In this document: positions 22,834 to 33,575 of the stretch, in pieces
Position numbering within the stretch: the first letter of the stretch is position 1
How the letters are laid out: every line of letters starts with the position of its first letter
Source: Filosporella fistucella
Taxonomy: Eukaryota > Ascomycota > Leotiomycetes > Helotiales
DNA length: 64,000 bases
Direction of reading: 5' to 3'
Assembly: GCA_030077755.1 (NCBI GenBank)
Contig: JAQJZZ010000008.1
Coordinates: forward strand, 3,348,001-3,412,000
Notes under the pieces: generated by a model
Told to the model about the DNA's origin: nothing
Seen by the model: only the letters and a program-made list of their open reading frames with translations
Database searches by the model: none
Program-made: the position numbers and the translations under genes

Positions 22834-25133
22834 TTTGACGACAAATATTTGATGCTTGATAAGTGAAATCCCAGGAGTGACTTGCGAGTTCTTCTTTCGA
22901 AGTTCTGGTGTATAAGATACGTGCCTTGTCGTGATGCTTTACGAGATAACTGGAAGCTACACTTATGCCTTTAATACGCAATTGATATGGAATTAGATGA
23001 CTCTTACTCCTAATTCCGACAAAATTGCTCGGAAATATTTATTACCAAGAGACTTGCCATGATTCCATCGGGAAGACATGATCGTCTCGCTTCACCAATG
23101 GTTCGGTGCCATTTCCCTAGAAGCTAATTTTGTGCGACGAGAATGCAGATGATATTTCGGAGCCTAGTCCATTTTGACAACAAAATTTACGACCATGAAG
23201 TTAAAGCTCCAATAAGAAATTGATTATACTGAGGCGGCTTAAGTCAGCAGCTGCCTGTTGGATCAGCGCTAACCTCTTTTCGTATTCATCCTTGAATGTA
23301 ACCAGATAAATGTCAAGTACGTGGAGTCAAATTGTAAGCAATAAGACATCTAGATAATTCGGAAAGTAAATCATTCCGGCCCCTGCACACCTCAAAGCTG
23401 TGAATTGGGTGACTATGAATCCATCACAATTCTTTGTGACAGCTGATGGGTAATAGCTGAAAATTTACCTCTCCTTCGTTAGCGAGTTTCAACACATCTC
23501 GCTGCGGTTGATATCTCTAACAGAACATTACCCTAGATATTTTTCTGGCCATGAAAAACTGCTAGTAGAATCGCTCTCATCTGCTCTCAAATCGGCGTAT
23601 ACCTAAAGGGGAGTATAATCACGTGATCCAAAAACATTTTGTACAACACGGATAAATTGTATCTTCCGAGCAATAGAATAACAAATTTAAAATTCAACTT
23701 GAGATATTTTATCGGAATCAAAGAAATCAAAGAAATCGAAGTGATTAATACTAGCGGAACTATGGTTTTTGAACTATAGGGATCTTACTAAAAGGGGGAA
23801 ACAAGGGTGTATGGGTTTTGCAACCACCACTCCGCATTCGACACCTATCTAGAGAAAAATTGGTGTTCGTGCGAAAAATTCACCAAGACTAGATATAAAT
23901 AGAAAGTTATCCCATGAGCTAGAGTGCTCTTGCTACTATGTAATGCTCAATTGAAGATAGATGTTTAATGCTTTCATGCTCATTGCAAAATCTGGTTCAC
24001 CATCCGAGACAAGACTTAGTGACCATAAAAAGCCCACGCCAACGGAGATTCGAGCCGAAGATGAATAAAACACACAGGTTGTAGTTTCAGATGCCTCTGC
24101 GGCTGTCAATGCACTTGCTATTCGACTTGTGGTTCTTGAAACTCTATATACTCGCAGAATTGAGAGCCCATTTTGAAAATTTGAGATGTTTAGCGCACTA
24201 GGCAATTTCAAGGGGTAATGTTCCTTGCGCCAGAAAACACTCAGATTTATTTCCATATAATATTGTGAGAGACAATCTTCACTGACTATTTCATTGAAAT
24301 TCCTGAACGAAGCGAAGCAGGCAAGTCAACCTCTGTTGAGCGGATTGTAGTCGAGACTGCAGCGCCGACACGAGGAAAAGAGGCGATCCTCCCAAAGATG
24401 CTACATATAACGCTGTCACTCTTTATTGTCATGTATTAGGGCAATGTAACAACTTGTTCTCATCAGGTGACAGATCTGCACCTCACCGCCTGATTCGCGA
24501 AATCGACGGGAACTAGCAGATTCAACCTGCTTATACGAGAGCAAGGGAAGCTTGTCAAATATATCCCGAAACTTCATCGCTTGGAGGAATAAGTAGGTCT
24601 GTGTCTGTACTATACCATAACAGACCCCAGGAATGAGGTGTTTGTGTTGCGAAAAGTATTTATTGCACAACTGGTGCGGATAATTTGTCCCCGCTATGTC
24701 AGATCTTGAACCTCAACAAAATGAACAGCGCACTGAAAACGATTGTGAAAAATTGGATGCAAACTTTGATGCTCGCTTCTCCTCGTAACATTTATGATCA
24801 GCATCAGCCAAGACATTTAATCGACGTCACTGTGAGCATAATTGCCTCGAAATGGCATGTTTGTAGTAGATGTGGGGTAAGCAAGGCAGTTGACCTCGTA
24901 CCTGCAAACTACCGGCATGCCGGAGATCAGAAATAGATACGAAAACAACACCACGGGGTAACAAGGTTACAGAGTAAAGGAATCAGGTGACTGTAGAAGT
25001 ATATAAATACTGGCTCTCACTTCAAGCAGAGAAACTTTTCTCACCAGATCTCCGTATTTGATCAATAACTTGACTGTCTCGAAACAAAATAAGATCAATT
25101 TCTTCACCTACCTAATCAAATTCAATTTTCAAA
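22834..25133. other. Long intergenic region, no supported gene
   Basis: About 2.3 kb, fairly AT-rich. Short frames (for example minus 23936-24256 and plus 24685-24936) carry no recognisable motif and no convincing splice partners. The right end is the cerato-platanin promoter. Confidence 0.5.
25002..25009 (+). promoter_or_regulatory. TATA box of the cerato-platanin gene
   Basis: TATAAATA lies 125 bp upstream of the ATG at 25134. A CT/CA-rich leader between them fits a highly expressed fungal gene. Confidence 0.5.
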
Positions 25134-25538
25134 ATGCAACTCTCTGCCGCGTTCCTCTCCATCCTCTCTGCAGCGAGCGCAATCACTGTTTCCTACGATA
25201 CCGGCTACGACGACGCAGCGCGCTCTATGGCTACTGTGGCATGCTCCGACGGTGCCAACGGGCTCCTGGGCAGATTTCCCACTCAAGGCTCCATTCCCGC
25301 ATTTCCTCGCATTGGTGGAGCATCAGTGATTTCTGGGTGGAATAGTGCCAGCTGTGGTACATGTTGGGCACTCACATACAATGGACGCACGATCAATGTG
25401 TTGGCCATAGACCACGCAGATGCTGGGTTCAATATCGCACAGCAGGCGATGGATCAATTGACGGGAGGTCAAGCGGTGCAGTTGGGACGGATCGATGCAG
25501 CTTATACTCAAGTTGCTGCTTCTGTTTGTGGAATATAG
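25134..25538 (+). CDS. Cerato-platanin family secreted protein
   Basis: This small secreted cysteine-containing protein belongs to a fungal family known to bind chitin oligomers and to act as elicitors or phytotoxic factors in plant interactions. It has 134 residues and no intron. A signal peptide ends near residue 17. The mature protein begins with the family pattern VSYDTGYD, followed by [22 protein letters not shown] and the final VCGI. Four cysteines (about residues 37, 74, 77 and 132) match the two conserved disulfides. It is preceded by a TATA box. Closest in character to the Snodprot1/SPL1-type members, but the orthology is not proved here. Confidence 0.95.
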   Translation: MQLSAAFLSILSAASAITVSYDTGYDDAARSMATVACSDGANGLLGRFPTQGSIPAFPRIGGASVISGWNSASCGTCWALTYNGRTINVLAIDHADAGFNIAQQAMDQLTGGQAVQLGRIDAAYTQVAASVCGI

Positions 25539-28229
25539 GAGGATGCATGTTGTATCTGGGTTTGATGTGAAGAATGGAAGCAATTGGGGGAGAGAATATG
25601 TTGTAGGCATCGCTTTTAGCGAGCCATACCTAATTCGGAAATCATACTTAATTATCCTCAGTCTCCGATTCGGAATAATCAATAGTCTATGGCGACCCAA
25701 TAACTGAACATCGTCTCTCACATAACCTACTCGTCGTTTTGACTTTCTTTATACAATGTCTTATCGAATTTACTTAGCTACATGGCATGACGCGTTAGTC
25801 ACATGACTGGTTATCCTCTTGAGTGCAAGCATGGTTGGTTTTTCTTTCGGTCGGTTGAGCTTGCATCTTAATAAAAATAATATCAACTGTATTCCTACTT
25901 CATATCAATAAGAGTTCGGCTCCCAAGACTTTTTCCTGCATCGACAGCCCTCGTGACCGTGGTGACCTCATATGGTGGAGAATCGTCCAATTGTAGAACT
26001 AAGAGCCACATATCACGTAAAGCAGAAAGAATAATTCTCGTTTGATACATATGGATATCGGTACTTAGTTCATTCACTCTCATCATATCTTTCTGTGTTA
26101 AGAAGATTTTCAATCTCCTCTTGACATTGTTTAGTAGTAGCTAATTTTTGGACTCGAACAATACATAAGCTGCTTAGCTTGCAGATGTCAAAATGGCGCA
26201 TGTGATTGAGGCACTTGATGAGAAAATTGTGAGATGTCAATTAAGTGCAGCACACAGTAAGTACCTACAGGTAGTAAGATTTTGGTCACATGACTCAAAC
26301 ACTTACTCCTACTGCCCCAGGTACAACGAGGCGGAGGACTATTCGCAGCCATAAATCTATCCTGGAAATGATGATAATTTGTTTCAACTGGTTTAGTCCC
26401 GTGATTGAAAGCGCAGTTATTTACTCTCACCAGAAATTCGGTACTCTTAGCATATGACAGAAAGCTCTCCTCTGGGTAGTTGTGGTGATGGCGGCTGCTG
26501 TTTGTTCAAGGCATCTAGATCTCGCCGTCGAAGCGGAGGAGAAGAAGGGGAAAAGGGCGCGGTTGCGAATGAGGATGAAGAAAATGTTACGTTTAGATAG
26601 GTGTGTATCGTATATTCGTTTATAGAAAGTGAATAAGTGGTTGGGACATAAGTCTACAGAGAGTGTGTATCTCGGATGTGTGGATCAGTGGGAAATAACG
26701 ATCTGTCAGACGCGATGTGCAATAACAAAAAATTCTTGAATCCACACTATGCTGATGCAATTAGCGATGTGTAGATAACGGTTGTGTCATAAAGATGAAG
26801 TATGGAGGTGTAGCGGAAATCCAACTGAGGCGACCGGGTGCCAAGCCACACCGATATGCAACAAAATATATTTCAGACATCATTTCTGGAATAAATTGCA
26901 TTCCAAGTTAGACTCAATACTTTTGAAAAAGCGGCAGGTACTTCTGATGAATTATAGGAATGGTGATGGGTGAGAACTTTTGCAAGGTTTCCTGTAATAC
27001 TAGGTGTCTCGACTAATAAATAAGTCACATCAAGTAAGCCTTGCATTTCAAAAACAATTTCAAATATTGATATGGTAGAAAAAGAGATAGCCTATTATTA
27101 TAGATGAATATGATTCCGTTTCTTCATTCAAATTGTCAATGTATTTTGGTACCCGGGAGCTGAGCTGAAGTGAGACTTGTCGCTTTTCGCAGGAGAGTAA
27201 CTGATCTCCGCTTATGATACAGAGCTGATAAGTCCAAGGCAAACATTACCAAATAGTGTATTTTATCCAAATCCAGGACACCATTGACTGCAGTGTACTA
27301 CAAAGACTTCAAGATTTTGTAGTTTCTAAATATTTTTATGTAGGGATATATTCCACACCTACGGCAAAGGATAAAAGAAGACAGCCAGCTCAGTTACGTC
27401 CTGTAGTGACCAAAATACATTTGCGTAGGATTTGTGCCCTCATGAATACATAGCCTCTTATGTTTCTCACAGGTATGAGATATAGACTGTAATTTTTATG
27501 TCAGGCCATGTATCAACGTGGGCAACATCATGCCTGCTCATCTAGCCGTTTCTCTGCGAATTTCAGACATTGGAACTGAACATCACACACTGCTTCTTAA
27601 TTGCAAAAATTTTCATAGATGAGAATCTAAAAGACCGAAAATCAGAAGATATTCTAAATAGATATGTCAGGCCGATTTGTTTTACAGTCTACTCTTTACA
27701 ATAAAGTAATTTTTTTTTTTTACAATTATACAATAATACCCGTAATTAATAGCAATATAAAAGTAGGAACTCTTTCTTTAGCAAGTATCTAATAACCTTT
27801 TTACACTTTAGTGGCTGCATAGTTTGGCGTCATTACTTGGTGGGTGTAGATAGCAAGTGGAGTCTCCCTTCCAATGCTTCTAGAAGGATTGGCTTACTAG
27901 TGCACCAACAATGGCGGATTGGGATTTTGCCTGGCAAGTCAAATGTAGAGTGATCCAACTCTTCTGGTGGGATTTAAAATAGCAATTCTAACTGAAAAGG
28001 GTATGAATGGCTTCCTTAGATGTAGAGGAAGTAGGTTAAAATTAGGATTCTGACTGCTTGGATAATCTATAGAAGAATGGTCTCTAAAACAGGTGCACAC
28101 ATGCTAGATTTTTCTTCCATTCAAGCAGCATATAATTCTCCATACTACTCTCAGTTTCCTGCCTTCTTCTTCTGCGTATACAATCACTTCCTCAATTTCT
28201 CTCATCAACCCTACTCAACCTCAACCACC
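25539..28229. other. Gene-poor AT-rich stretch
   Basis: About 2.7 kb with no convincing gene. It includes a 12-T run at 27710-27721 and one tiny ATG frame (26454-26600, 48 codons, Gly/Cys-rich then basic) without independent support. The 5' leader of the following RRM gene occupies the right end. Confidence 0.5.
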
Positions 28230-29472
28230 ATGAATAACCTTAAAAGTACACTCAATGGCGCTGCCTCTGACATTGTTTTCTCGGGGAAATCAGGCTTAGG
28301 CAATGCTATAAATGTCAAACAACTACGTCAAGAGGATATCGATCCAGCCACGGGCATTGTCATGGATGCTGTGGTTTTCAAGAATTACCCTCATTCCTGG
28401 GACAGCAATCCCATGCAGAGCGTCATCGAATGCTGTACCTTCTTTGTTATTCCACATCCGTGGGCCACTGACAAGAGCAAGAAATGCCGTATGATTTTTA
28501 CCAACTTCAACTCACGAGAAGATGCGTCTGCAGCCATTGCTGCCATGAATGGGAGATTCTACAACGGTTGCTTGCTCCATGTAGCACCTAAAACGGACAG
28601 AGACACTGTCGAGAGGATCAAGCGATTTGGCAAACAGGTTGTAAGTGATTCTTGCTCTACCTGATATCTGAGAAACATGCTAATAATACAAGCCAATTGC
28701 AAATGCAGGAAATCCAATCTTTCCAACGCCCCATGTCCCCGTTACACATTCTGGAAACCCCATCTCTCAACTTCACTATGGCCCAATTGCGAATACCGGA
28801 AACACCATCTATCAACTTGTCTATGTTCCATATGCCACTGCTGGACAACTGCTCAGTGTCTCGCCTCCTGAGACAACTTTCACACCATCCCCAGAACAGA
28901 CCACACCCCTTACTGATTATTCGGAGATTGTCAGTAATCAAGAAACTCCCGTCAATGACCTGGTAAGTACATTTTTTCCTGTCAGATCTTAACACTCAAT
29001 CTAATGATCTCAGGGTGGTCCCAGCAATGGAACAAAATTCCAAGAAGGCTTCAACTCCATCGCTGAAATGGTCGAGTTTTACCGAAATAAAACCGAATAC
29101 AAGCACATACGCAAAATCTCACCTAAGGAGTCGAGACTCAGATATCCATTACTGAAAGATTATGTTAATGAAGAGGGGATGGAATCATTTCGAAAGACAA
29201 CATTCCAGTGGACCGCGAGCACTGAGTACTGGCCTTACATTTTCTACAAAAAGATAGATAGGAAATTTGTATGGGTAGGAGCAGGAAAAGATACCTTAGG
29301 ACCGGTTGAAGATGAAGAACAGGTCGTGGCACCTGAGTCAAATGAGATGGCGGTTTTGCCATCTCCACCTTCTCGTGCCGAACTGACATTCACTGGAGAA
29401 TATTACATAGAAGATGTGGAGCTTCTTGGGGAGGAAACGTCCTGGTTGGCCCGGAATTGTCCACTTTTTTGA
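28230..29472 (+). CDS. RRM-like protein, lineage-specific
   Basis: This is a probable RNA-binding protein of unknown role. Exons 28230-28640, 28693-28962 and 29014-29472 give 379 residues. An RRM-like fold is visible at about residues 50-130: VVFKNYPHSW as strand 1, then CRMIFTNFNSREDASAAIAAMNGRFYNG as strand 3, helix 2 and strand 4. The middle is Pro/Thr-rich with an internal near-repeat (PIANAGNPI and PIANTGNTI). The C-terminal third, roughly residues 230-350, is a mixed charged and aromatic region I do not recognise. The ATG at 28230 follows a CCACC context; the open frame extends upstream to 28077 but reads like leader. A structured hairpin lies 38 nt after the stop. Confidence 0.7.
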
Positions 29473-29509
29473 TTTTGAATCCTTCTATGTAAAGTAGATA
29501 TGTTCGAGA

Positions 29510-29560
29510 TTCATATTGGGGAAGGCCCTTCGCAACTTGCGAGTGGGGAAGGCCCGTGAA
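29510..29560 (+). ncRNA. Structured hairpin, copy A
   Basis: Stem elements from outside in: TTCAT/GTGAA, GGG/CCC, a symmetric AAGG/AAGG internal loop, CCC/GGG, TTCGC/GCGAG and an AACTT loop. Flanking GAGA/TCTC extends the stem with one bulged A. A second copy at 32194-32242 preserves the fold through paired substitutions. It probably acts as a 3'-UTR RNA element of the preceding RRM gene (inference). Confidence 0.6.
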
Positions 29561-29565
29561 ATCTC

Positions 29566-30790
29566 AATTTAATGGATAACTGATCATAACAAATACTGAA
29601 ATTTACTGTGACTGGCGTTTCCAATGGTCGTCCGCCAGTAGATACAAGTCACTTAGTTAAAGGAAGTTTCTATGATAACCAAATGTATGCAGACATTTAC
29701 TAGTAAGTACTGTTCATTCCCAGAGGGGGTTTCAGCTCAATTAAACATTGCTTCCATAGATAACATCTTAATCTCAATTGAAACTTACACGCTCACGTGA
29801 TTAAAGAAAGAAAACAGGGTTTCCTGTAAGACATAGAATTTTCCCAAATGTCCAGATGTGTATCATCTATGTGCTTTATCTGTGAGATAATCCTGGTGTA
29901 CCATTATCGGGGTGTTGAGCTAGCGGCAGTCGCCGCCTATGACAAGGGAGCTTTCCCCTTTCAAGACTCGAATATTGTCAGTTTTACTCAGTAAGTAGGT
30001 ACCTAAAAGGACTAAGCTTTCTAGAAGCATTTGATCGCGCTTCTTAAGTTGAACCCCACACTTAACAATATGGGGATGAGAAAGTGTTAGACGTGGCTCT
30101 AAGCATCTATGAGAATGGAAGGTTAAAATTCAGAACTCTGTATTGAAGATAGAATGCTCTGATACTTAATTTCTTATCATTGTGCGTCCTGCCTTTTCTG
30201 GTAAGGGAAAGCATAGGATAAAAGCTCGAATAATTTGTATTTTAGCTATAATTACATACTTTGGGCATGACTTCATCGCTCACCCCAGCTGGAATGATTG
30301 GAAAATGAGCAAGTTAAAGGTACTAACAGGTTTTTCAAAATCCACATTCCTAAGCCGGATTGGGTGATGGGTGAAGCAGTTGGAAATCTGACTGAGTAAA
30401 TCGGCTCTGAGTATACAGAGTAGCTAATCATTGGCCATTTACTTGTTAGCCTCTTCCTAGACACCCTCTTTGGTTGGAAAACGTGCGAAAATACGGAATG
30501 GTGTGCAAATTGTTCATGATCTTGACACAGATAGCGAGGTTCATTGAAATATGGACGACCTAGAGATGCTCGAATTGTAATACTAAATAGCATCAATGTA
30601 GAATTTAGGGATTGGATTGGAAAACAGACTGACAGTCACTGAGAGTCTACATATCCAGAGCTTCTCTCCCTTCAGTCTCAGATCTTATATTCCTATATCA
30701 AACTTTCACTTATCGTTCCTCTTTAATCCTTCACTCTGTTACTCAAACGTACTTCGCTTCCAACCCACGAAGCTCATCCAAGCCTTCACC
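29566..30790. other. Intergenic between RRM genes
   Basis: About 1.2 kb without a supported coding frame. Pyrimidine-rich sequence from 30660 to 30790 is the likely leader of the next gene. Confidence 0.5.
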
Positions 30791-31970
30791 ATGTCTTACT
30801 TCTCGAAGCCCATTGATGTTACAATGGAGCAAAGGTATGCCGACCTTTATATGGTTCCACATCGACGAGCAAATGGCAACCGTCCCCAACCACCTACTTC
30901 TACACCTATTGTCAATGGTGAGGAGAGAAGAAATGTTTTCCTCTCAGGTGTTGCTCCCAAACTCGGCAACTACGAGCTTCGAGAAATTCTCTTCAACAGA
31001 GTGTAAGTTATCTAGTCCCATGTTTTGGAAAAGCTCATCTCTTGCTATATACTTTAGACGCATACTGAAAGATTTCCAGCGCCCCTCCACTTGATCCCTG
31101 GTCCTTGGATCATTTGAAGAACAAACAAACTGGACACAATAAGGGATCTGTGTTGTAAGTACTTCAATTTGTCTCAAATGTTGAGGCTGAGAAAGCTAAT
31201 CTATACTCAAGCATAAACTTTAATACTGTGGAAGATGCTGCCCGGGCCATCGACTTCTTCAACAATGGTGGCGAGCATCAGCTGAGTGGCGTTCGTGCTC
31301 AGTACAAACGCGTTGCTCCTGGCAGTCCAAGATCCCGATCTCCTGAACAGCAAGTAAGTACATTGTTCTGCTACATTCTCCTTCGACATTATACTGATTG
31401 AAAAAGAATGCCGACCAACCCATGAGCCTCCCTGTCAACAAACCTTGGGCCCCACCTTACAATCAACCTTTCTACCAGCCTGCCAAACATGTCAGCCAAC
31501 CTATTAACCAACATGTCAACCAACCCTTCTACCAAACTGTCAACCTACAGGTCAACCAAGTTTCCATCCCAACTCCAACTCTAGAACAGCTTAAATTGGC
31601 TGAATTCAAACCTTTCCCAGACCCAGTGACTCCAGCGTCTCCTGTAAGTCACACACTACTCCTTCGACCCCAAGAAATGCTAATGCATTATAAGATACTG
31701 GATCCCACTGTTGATACGCCTGGTAATTATGATTATGAGCCCGTTTGGGAAGCTGTCGACGAGGTTTTTGACATCGAATCAATGTCAGATTTGACTTGGG
31801 TGGTAGCAACAAATGTAGATCTATATACTCAGGATTCGTTGTCGGCGATGTTCCCTTATCTGGATGAAGAAGACTGGCTTGGGACTGGACATACCAGGAG
31901 AGATGATTCGGTTGAAGCTACAGTCCAGGATCTCTATTTGCGTTGGGGATGTTTTGACCTCAAGCTATAG
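30791..31970 (+). CDS. RRM-containing protein with Pro/Gln/Asn-rich linker
   Basis: This is a probable RNA-binding protein. Exons 30791-31002, 31080-31154, 31212-31353, 31407-31643 and 31695-31970 give 313 residues. A single RRM spans roughly residues 48-135: NVFLSGVAP as strand 1, GSVFINFNTVEDAARAIDFF as strand 3 and helix 2, then GVRAQYKRV as strand 4. It is followed by SPRSRSPEQQ and a low-complexity stretch of QPxxQP and VNQP repeats (about residues 145-190). The C-terminal part is acidic and ends in YLRWGCFDLKL. The last intron (51 nt) is in frame and stop-free, so a 330-residue isoform is possible. A further GT-AG intron may lie in the 3' UTR (about 31979-32024). A hairpin like that after the upstream RRM gene follows. 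Confidence 0.72.
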
Positions 31971-32193
31971 CCTCAATGAGTAAGCTGCATCTTCTTGTCC
32001 GGTCAATCTACTAACACTGTCAGACAGCATGACTAACTCATGATTGCACATGATCCGAAATGGAATTGGCATGAAGGGTTGGCGACCGGCTATTTCTGTT
32101 CAAACATGTACACATGTTTAAGACTGGACACTGGATTGTTTCCTCTACTGTTGCTATTTCCGGCTGTTGTTTTTTTCCAATGTATTTATGTTT

Positions 32194-32242
32194 CTCATTG
32201 GGGAAAGCCCTTTGCAACTTGCAAATGGGGAAGGCCCATGAG
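32194..32242 (+). ncRNA. Structured hairpin, copy B
   Basis: Stem elements from outside in: CTCAT/ATGAG, GGG/CCC, an AAAG/AAGG internal loop, CCC/GGG, TTTGC/GCAAA and an identical AACTT loop. Relative to copy A, two base pairs are swapped (T-A to C-G outside, C-G to T-A inside) and two G-T pairs become A-T. It lies 224 nt past the second RRM gene's stop. Confidence 0.6.
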
Positions 32243-32440
32243 TTAATTTTTGTAGATATATAATACGATACATCATTTCATATAACTTCGCTTCCATTTT
32301 GGGAAGCAAGGCCCCACGTGTGAATGAATCTCGGCCTCACAGCATGGTGTCTTGACCATCAAAATATTCAACATTTGATGATCCAACGCATCAAAGTTGT
32401 GCCAAGCTCTACACTTCGTTGAGACACAACCCTCCTCGGT

Positions 32441-33283
32441 ATGGTAGAAGCGATGGAGAACCAAGCTCACAACGCGATCGGCGGCATGATGTTCAACATG
32501 TTACGCACCGCGACTCACAATATCCAGTCCCCAGCAAAATTGACTCCTGGATCAACAGTGCATACAGAGACGCCACGAAGTGTTTTGAAACACGTATGGG
32601 ATTTCAGTGAGTTGCTATTCTATGTGTATTGAAAGCCAGACTAAGACAATGCGACAGTCACGAGAATCTTCTGCAAACTGTCGTCTCCACTCTCGGTTCA
32701 CCTTCTCGTCCTCATTATGCAGTTTTCTGCTCTAGCAAGGCGTTCGGGAATACTCTGGAAGGGAATATCTCAAGATTTCGAAACAAGTTTGCTCCATCTT
32801 GTGATTCAAGGTCTATGTTTGACACTTGGGTTCTACGGCTTCTCACAACTGCTGGAACAAAAGCACACAGATGGAATTGAATCAGTTTACGAGAAATTCT
32901 TGACACTCGAGGTTAAAATTACGATCGAGATACCCAAGCAGATGGAACTTTTTGATATTGCATGCTTGTGGAAAAACGCGTACAATGCACAACCATCAGA
33001 TATCGACCTAGAGAGACCGAAAGAGATACTGTTAGAGTTGCAATCAAAGCTTGATTTTCTAGAGGAGGAGCGGAGAAGGGTCATTGCTGACGAGGAATTT
33101 TGCGCAAAGCGAGATGATGGTTCTTTTTCTTCTGACGAGAACTGTGAAGATGACGATGGCAACAACGAAGTCGAAGACAACGAGAATGAGGCTGGAGAGG
33201 AGAAGGATGAGAAGGAAGCACAGAGGAACGAAACGATGGAGGAGAAACAACAGACGGCCAGTGGTACAGCTAAAGTGGTCTGA
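32441..33283 (+). CDS. Hypothetical protein with acidic Glu/Asp-rich tail
   Basis: I do not recognise this protein. Exons 32441-32606 and 32658-33283 give 263 residues; the single intron has GTGAGT/CAG ends and joins the frames cleanly. The N-terminal 70 residues are polar. A moderately hydrophobic stretch around residues 65-125 is followed by helical charged sequence (PKEILLELQSKLDFLEEERR) and a strongly acidic tail of Glu/Asp/Asn repeats, ending Lys/Glu-rich. The acidic tail suggests a nuclear or chaperone-like interaction surface, but that is guesswork. A small chance remains that the N-terminal exon is wrong and translation begins at the ATG at 32717. Confidence 0.5.
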
Positions 33284-33575
33284 CATTTGTGCGATGTCAT
33301 GGTTCTTTGGGTGATTATTTGGACTACGAAGAAACTATTATAGGGGGGAGGGCTCTCGGAGAAAGAAATAAAGTGTCAGCTTGAGACAAGAGGAATGGAC
33401 AGTGCAATGGCTGAAGATGAGCATGTATAATCTTATCATCAGAGGACAGGGATGTTCATACTTGTATCTCATTCTTACAACATCCATTGAAGAAGAACAG
33501 TCTGGCTCTCCACCTCGTAGTATTATGATTCAAGTTGTATTCGAAGTCTTAACCCCAAGACTATCTATCCTGAGT

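Noticed and set aside
23936..24256. Minus-strand 106-codon frame in the 22.8-25.1 kb gap
   Set aside because: No motif, homology cue or splice partner.
26454..26600. 48-codon ATG frame, Gly/Cys then basic
   Set aside because: Too short and unsupported; could be a micropeptide, but nothing visible argues for it.
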